Source: Cycas panzhihuaensis
Taxonomy: Eukaryota > Cycadophyta
Reading direction: 5' to 3'
DNA: 64,000 bases
NCBI GenBank assembly: GCA_023213395.1
Contig: CM041465.1
Span: 64,053,741 to 64,117,740 of the forward strand
In this document: positions 59,155-64,000 of the stretch, piece by piece
How the letters are laid out: each line of letters opens with the position of its first letter
How positions within the stretch are numbered: position 1 is the stretch's first letter
Position numbers and translations under genes: made by a program
The notes under the pieces: model-generated
What the model was told of the DNA's origin: nothing
Databases searched by the model: none
The model's input: the letters and a program-made list of their open reading frames with translations, nothing else

Positions 59155-62049
59155 GAAACAATATACAAAACAAAAGTTTTTGGTTGCTTCCTGTTTCCTA
59201 AAGGATTGTCTTTAGGGATTGGATTACTATGTAAAGTTTTGTTTGTGGTTTAATTTGGTTGTGAGAAGAGGTGATGTTTTTTCCTCCTCTTTTATTTTGA
59301 GGTATGGTTTATTAGGTAAAATAGAAATATGTGGATTGTAAAATAAAATACTTGTTTCAATAATGCATGTAAATTATGATCACTCACTTTTTAGCTCACT
59401 TTCCTTTTCTTTTTTCCTAAAGAAATCTAATCAAGAGATGTAAAAAAGGGAGAGAAAGTGAATAATTCATATGCATTATTTCCTTTTCAATTATGTTTCT
59501 TTTTTGTGTAAAAGAAGAATGTAATTCACTCATACAATATTCTCTAACTTCATTTCTTCATGCATATGCATGTATAAAATGATGAGGGAAGTATAACATT
59601 TGTGTAATGTCTTCTTTTTCAATGTAAAAAGGAAGAAACACTCTTTTAATTAGTGTTGTAATTTTGTCTCTAGATGCAATGTGCATATGTAAGAAAAGGA
59701 AGGAATTTTTTCTACTATACTCTTTATGGGAAGAGGAAGGAAGAAGACATGGATATATGTGTGTATATTTCCTTTCAAATACTAAGAATACACTACATAC
59801 GTATAGGTCATTCACTTTTTGTTGCAAATAATCAATAGATGAACTTAAAAGAAGCAAGTAAATATAGGATGGGTTTAGGAGGAATGCACTCGATCAATGA
59901 CGCTTGGTGATGATCTTATTGTAGCTCCTTCCTAGGCTTATCTCTTGCTAGTAGCACAAGCTCTCTTATTGTTGTGAAAGCCATTGAAGATAAGAATGAG
60001 CTTCCAAAACTTCCTTAAGTTTAAGTACAAAGTTGTAAAAAAAATCAAAAAGAAAGGAAAGAAATGACAAAATGAAAATGACACTAAATATTCTGCTAAG
60101 ACACAAATTAATGTTACCTTGTAATAAATGTCACCTTTTAAGCAAGAATAAGTCTTCCACCTACAAAATAAAAGTAAGAAACCTACCCTCAAGCAACATA
60201 TGCTATATAGATATATCTATGCAAATGTTTCCAATATATTTATTGCTCATTTATAAACTAAGAAACAAAACCAAATGTTATTGCACTCCTTCTCAAAATC
60301 TCAATATATAAGAAATAAGACAAAATGGGAATGGAGAGGAGGGTGCTACCTCATAATGGCATGGCTCCCTATATGTTAATGGTCTCTCCAATAGCAAGGT
60401 GTATCACCTAGTTTTATGAGTTTTTTTGGGGAAAAAAATAGGGGTGAGGTTGAGATACAGAATCCCAATGTTGAGCAATGGGTTGCTTGTCTTATAGAAT
60501 GGTTGTATAGTATTGTATTGGTGGAGGATGTGCATGAACCATGAAACAGGAAATTTTGTGGTATTGAGAGGGGATTTCCTAATACAAAGGGGGTCCAAAA
60601 TTTGGAACTTGGACCTATTTCCCTTTCCAAAACTCCTCTAATCAGCTAATGCTCTATTCATGCCCTTCACCAATACTCTAAATTAGGATAGAAGTTTTGT
60701 AGTTTATGGAAGGATGGTTTCCTTCACAATTTGTAAGGTAGGCTTGGCTAAGTGTATGAATTGTTATCTCTAGGCCAAAATATCAAGCAGAATATATGGT
60801 AAACAATGGAAATCAAAGCAAGAAAAATAATATTTTCTGTTAAAAACAAGCTATGAGTGGATCTTACCCGCTTGGAAATAAGAAAATATGGTGGGAGTGA
60901 GGAGATTTGTTAATGAAGATCCTTTGTAGTCCTTGAAAGAATGTTTTTTTGGTGAAATTTTTTATTATTGGATAAGAAGGGAGACTCTCCTTAGTTGTAG
61001 CAGTAGCTTGGGGAAGTCCTCTTGCCTTTAAGATTTGGATCTTGGCCCTTTTCCTTTCTAAAATTTTGATCTTTTATAGGCTATGTAAAGAGAGCTTAAG
61101 AAGAATAAAAATTAGCATGAATGACAAGTAGACAATGATGAATAATGAATAGAATAAAAAAAAAAATTAGTTTGAACCTCTTCTCGTGACTGTTAGTCCT
61201 CAATCTGGGCCATCCTTGAGGTGAGGAGACATGTCAAAAGTGCATGAAATATGAAAATAGGCATTTACTGGATACATTTAAGTTTGTAATAGTCATACTA
61301 CAAATATATTCATGGCACCATATACATATTCATGGGGCACAATAATCAGAGCAAGAAAAGCACAAAATAGAGTAAGGTAATAGAAAAATAGAAAATTTTA
61401 TAAAAATAAATATTGATAAAAATCAATGACACTAAGGGGGAGCCCACTTCTAGAGACCTAGAACTCTTCCCTAAAGCCCTACAGATTAGTTTAAGACCAC
61501 TCTATAGGATGACAGATGGTAGAACACATGGTAAACCCATGAAATTAAGTTAGAACTCAAAGAGAAATGATGGCAATCGAGGCACCAAAGCGTGGCAGAT
61601 CCTAGATACAAAAAATGAATGAAAATACATAAATAAATCTCATGGAATTAAACTAATAAGATGTATATTTCCCCAAAAGGCCTTGACAAACTACCCTAAG
61701 CTGACTGAGTTATTGATGAGGCAAGAAAAAAGGTAAAAGAGGCCAAAAAGAGGTACAAATGAGTTGGAACTCATCTAAAACTAGGCTACAAAAGCATGTG
61801 ATAATCCTCTTTCCAACTCAGAGACCACTAGGAGCTCAATAATGCCATTGGACTAGAGTCTTGGTCATCATAGGCAAATAGCAAGCACATGCAAAGGAAA
61901 TAAACTAAACCATCATGCATCTAATAAGTCAAGAAAACATCTTATAAAATAATAATTACAAGGACAACAAGTAAAAGTGTAATATAGAGTATATACCTAT
62001 TCTTACCTATGCGATGGTCTCCAAATCCATTCTTAGTATGTAGGAAACA
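59155..62049 (-). repeat. Gypsy B 5' LTR, outer piece
   Basis: Weak but ordered similarity to the gypsy A LTR: 60838-60980 against about 8700-8860 (TGGAAATAA, GAATGTTTTTTTGGTGA against GAGATGTTTTTTGGTGA), 61190-61240 against about 9020-9070, 61870-61910 against about 9530-9570 (ATAGCAAGCA against ATAACAAGCA), and the end 61995-62049 (ACCTATTCTTACCT...CCATTCTTAGTATGTAGGAAACA) against 9668-9721. It ends in CA. ORFs inside it are not supported. Confidence 0.55.
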
Positions 62050-63836
62050 GAGATTGATCATGTTTTTTACTTTCATACATACAACTTTTTTAAATAGTGT
62101 GCTAATTTTATATGTCACCACACAGATTTAGTGTAAACCTACTTCATTCATGCCTAGAACCCTAAGAAACCCTAGAGAGTACCATCATTCAAATATTGTG
62201 AGTTTGATGATAGGATTTAAAGAGTGAATTCTTAAGAAATTAAGAGATTTCCGTATGATTTTGAGACTCATTTTTGAGAAAAAGAAAGAGAAGTCAAGAG
62301 AAAGGATCTAGAGATTTGATTGCTACTTATGTTCTATTTGAATCCATATTGTTGTTACATTTTGAGGTACTTGTTTTACTACAACTCTTTGCTTTAAACT
62401 TCATATCTTTGGAAAGGTCTTTTCTACTATTGTTTCCCTTTGATTTAATGCTTCTTTGATGATTTCTTATAACTAGATATACCTCTCTCTTTCTTTGGAT
62501 TCCTAAAACTTCTTTATCTCCATTTTCCCTTGGGAAATCTTAGCTAAAAGGTAAGCCCTTTATGTAAAAATAAGGGAGTTGTCTATTGTAAAGAGAGATC
62601 TACCTTTTCACCGTAAAATATAGATACTCTCTCCTATTCTCTTTAGCTATCTAAGTCTCCTAACAGATCTTAGTCTCATTTTTTCACTTTTCTTAACTAT
62701 TGTTGACCTTGTTCTTCTCAATTTTCCTCCTATTCTATACTTGTTAAAAAAAAAATTAAGAAATATTGATCAAAATAAAGGGAGATAACTATTTTAAGGT
62801 AAGAAATAGTCATTGAAAAGATTTTCTAAAATTTTGGGTGTTGTATTCCTTGACTTTGTCTTTTCATTTTTCTGCCTTTTTAGAAAAGAAGCATATATCC
62901 ATAGATGATAAAACTTTATAGTAAATGAATTTTGCATGAGGTTCAAGGATCCCATGGTACATAGAACTCCCTAAGTGATAGAATATCTTTATGATTTCTT
63001 TATGATAGTATCAATAAATTACTAGTTACATGTGTGTTTCAAGGACTGCAAGTTATCTTTAGTAACTAAAATTATATTTAAAATCGCTCATTTCCATTGA
63101 AATCATTCTTAAAGTTTAAAATAACATGTGCATGAAATGAAGAGTTTTGCCTAAACATAGCATATTATTTTAGCTCCTATCAAGTTGCATATCTTTAGTA
63201 TTTACATCTCATGCTAGTTGCTTTTGTTTTTCTTGAAAAGAAGTGTATATTGCATCTTTAGGAGATACCATCTCTTTCATTTTGGTATTCTTTATCTAAA
63301 AGAAAATAAAAGAAAAGAAATGATATGCATGTTTTGTTTTTCTCACATTAGTTTGAAAAGGCAATTAGATCTTGTTATTGTATTGTTCTTTCTTTTATGT
63401 TCTTAAAAAAAAAGACACATCAAACTTTCCATTACTTAACCATTTTTTTAATTATAGTAAACACAAAAAGTTAAAACAATATAAGGAAAGGAGTCCATAG
63501 GAAGGATATAGAAAACATTGTCAATATAATTCTAGACTTAGAATTCCTCTACTTATTTATATAGGCAAGTAGATTCTAGCATACCTTTCTACATCTTAGC
63601 CTTTTTTTGTCACACACATATTTAAACCAAATGACACTAATAGGCAGAGACTCTTTCTTAGGAGTTGGCAATATTGGTCCTTAAGTTTCCATAGGCTTCT
63701 TTATCTCTCAATCTAGACTTGAAATAGAAGAAACATAATGTTATTAAGGGATATTTAGTCTAAGCCCAACCAAAGCATGGCATATTTCTAGTGATTGTAC
63801 TAGGGAATTACCTTTTTTTTTTTTTTGTTTAAAGTA
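62050..63836. other. A+T-rich flank, no element recognised
   Basis: Contains T-rich and poly(T)/poly(A) runs (for example 63813-63826) and a word GAAACCCTAGAGAG near 62170. No ORF of known family and no RNA gene were seen. Confidence 0.45.
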
Positions 63837-64000
63837 ATGGAAACTACACCTCCCACTCAAATACGATCATTGAGACTTCAAGGACTCTCACTTAATTTTC
63901 AAATTCAACCCTTACACTCTATTCATGAAGTTTTATCCTCTTATGTTAACCCTTTAGAACATAATATACATGATACTTATATTTATCCTTCCAAAGATTC
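63837..64000 (+). CDS. Partial ORF open at the window edge, unknown
   Basis: An ATG at 63837 is followed by 54 codons without a stop to the window end (METTPPTQIRSLRLQG at the start), just after a poly(T) run at 63813-63826. The frame is polar, with Pro, Gln and His common. It could be the N-terminus of a Gag-like protein of a plus-strand element, or chance; nothing in it is diagnostic. It would be the only plus-strand reading frame at this end. Confidence 0.3.
   Translation, partial: METTPPTQIRSLRLQGLSLNFQIQPLHSIHEVLSSYVNPLEHNIHDTYIYPSKD

Larger units (their letters stand above)
28618..62049 (-). mobile_element. Gypsy element B, 5' fragment (interrupted by Copia 2)
   Basis: It consists of gag (28618-31274), a primer binding site region (about 31276-31294), and an LTR in two pieces (31295-31629 and 59155-62049) separated by the Copia family 2 element and everything nested in it. 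The LTR total is about 3.2 kb, close to the roughly 3.0 kb of gypsy A. Everything from protease onward is missing at the Copia A junction. Confidence 0.65.

Noticed and set aside
31625-59159. Target-site duplication for Copia 2
   Set aside because: The five bases outside the LTR ends (ACTAT and GAAAC) do not match, so I do not claim one.
59558-60630. Short ORFs in the right flank as host genes
   Set aside because: They fall in a stretch with ordered similarity to the gypsy LTR and show no domains, introns or coding bias.
1-64000. CRISPR array, rRNA, tRNA or bacterial operon structure
   Set aside because: No regular direct repeats with unique spacers, no tRNA cloverleaf or rRNA sequence noticed, and the content is plant retrotransposons.

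Overview
This window is a plant nuclear, gene-poor, A+T-rich interval made almost entirely of decayed retrotransposons nested in one another. I see no intact host gene. A higher plant is indicated by Copia elements with tRNA-iMet primer binding sites, very large Ty3/gypsy elements with Tat/Ogre-type RT, a plant-type RNase H (RVT_3-like), a plant mobile domain (PMD) ORF, and an L1-type LINE with a C-terminal RNase H. I cannot name the species. All autonomous elements lie on the minus strand, so each runs from 5' LTR at high coordinate to 3' LTR at low coordinate.

Layout. 1-2394: A+T-rich DNA with about 107-bp tandem repeats and a foldback element. 2395-3574: an orphan leader of Copia family 1. 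3575-28617: Copia element A, split by gypsy element A (6753-24432, about 17.7 kb, LTRs of about 3 kb, clear 5-bp target duplication). Gypsy A holds gag, protease, RT, RNase H and integrase remnants on the minus strand. Between integrase and 3' LTR it also carries a separate RNase H ORF (minus strand, 10221-10643) and a spliced-looking PMD-like ORF in antisense (plus strand, 11861-13823) behind a TATA box. 28618-31629 and 59155-62049: gag and 5' LTR of a second gypsy (B). Its LTR is split by Copia family 2 (31630-59154). Copia family 2 is itself split in the start of gag by a tandem, LTR-sharing array of three Copia family 1 units (36218-58374). The third unit is split by a 5'-truncated LINE (54055 to about 56905). 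62050-64000: no recognisable element, except an ORF open at the right edge.

All coding regions are pseudogenes. Many premature stops are TAG inside CTAG, and many catalytic changes are G-to-A in the sense strand (Glu to Lys, Asp to Asn, Cys to Tyr, Trp to stop). This fits deamination of methylated cytosine, including CHG sites, in silenced elements. The LINE is G+C-richer and the least decayed, matching its innermost position.

The most unusual part is the 3' half of gypsy A: a free-standing RNase H with its own ATG and stop, displaced about 4 kb from its normal place in pol, and a captured PMD gene in antisense with promoter and intron signals.
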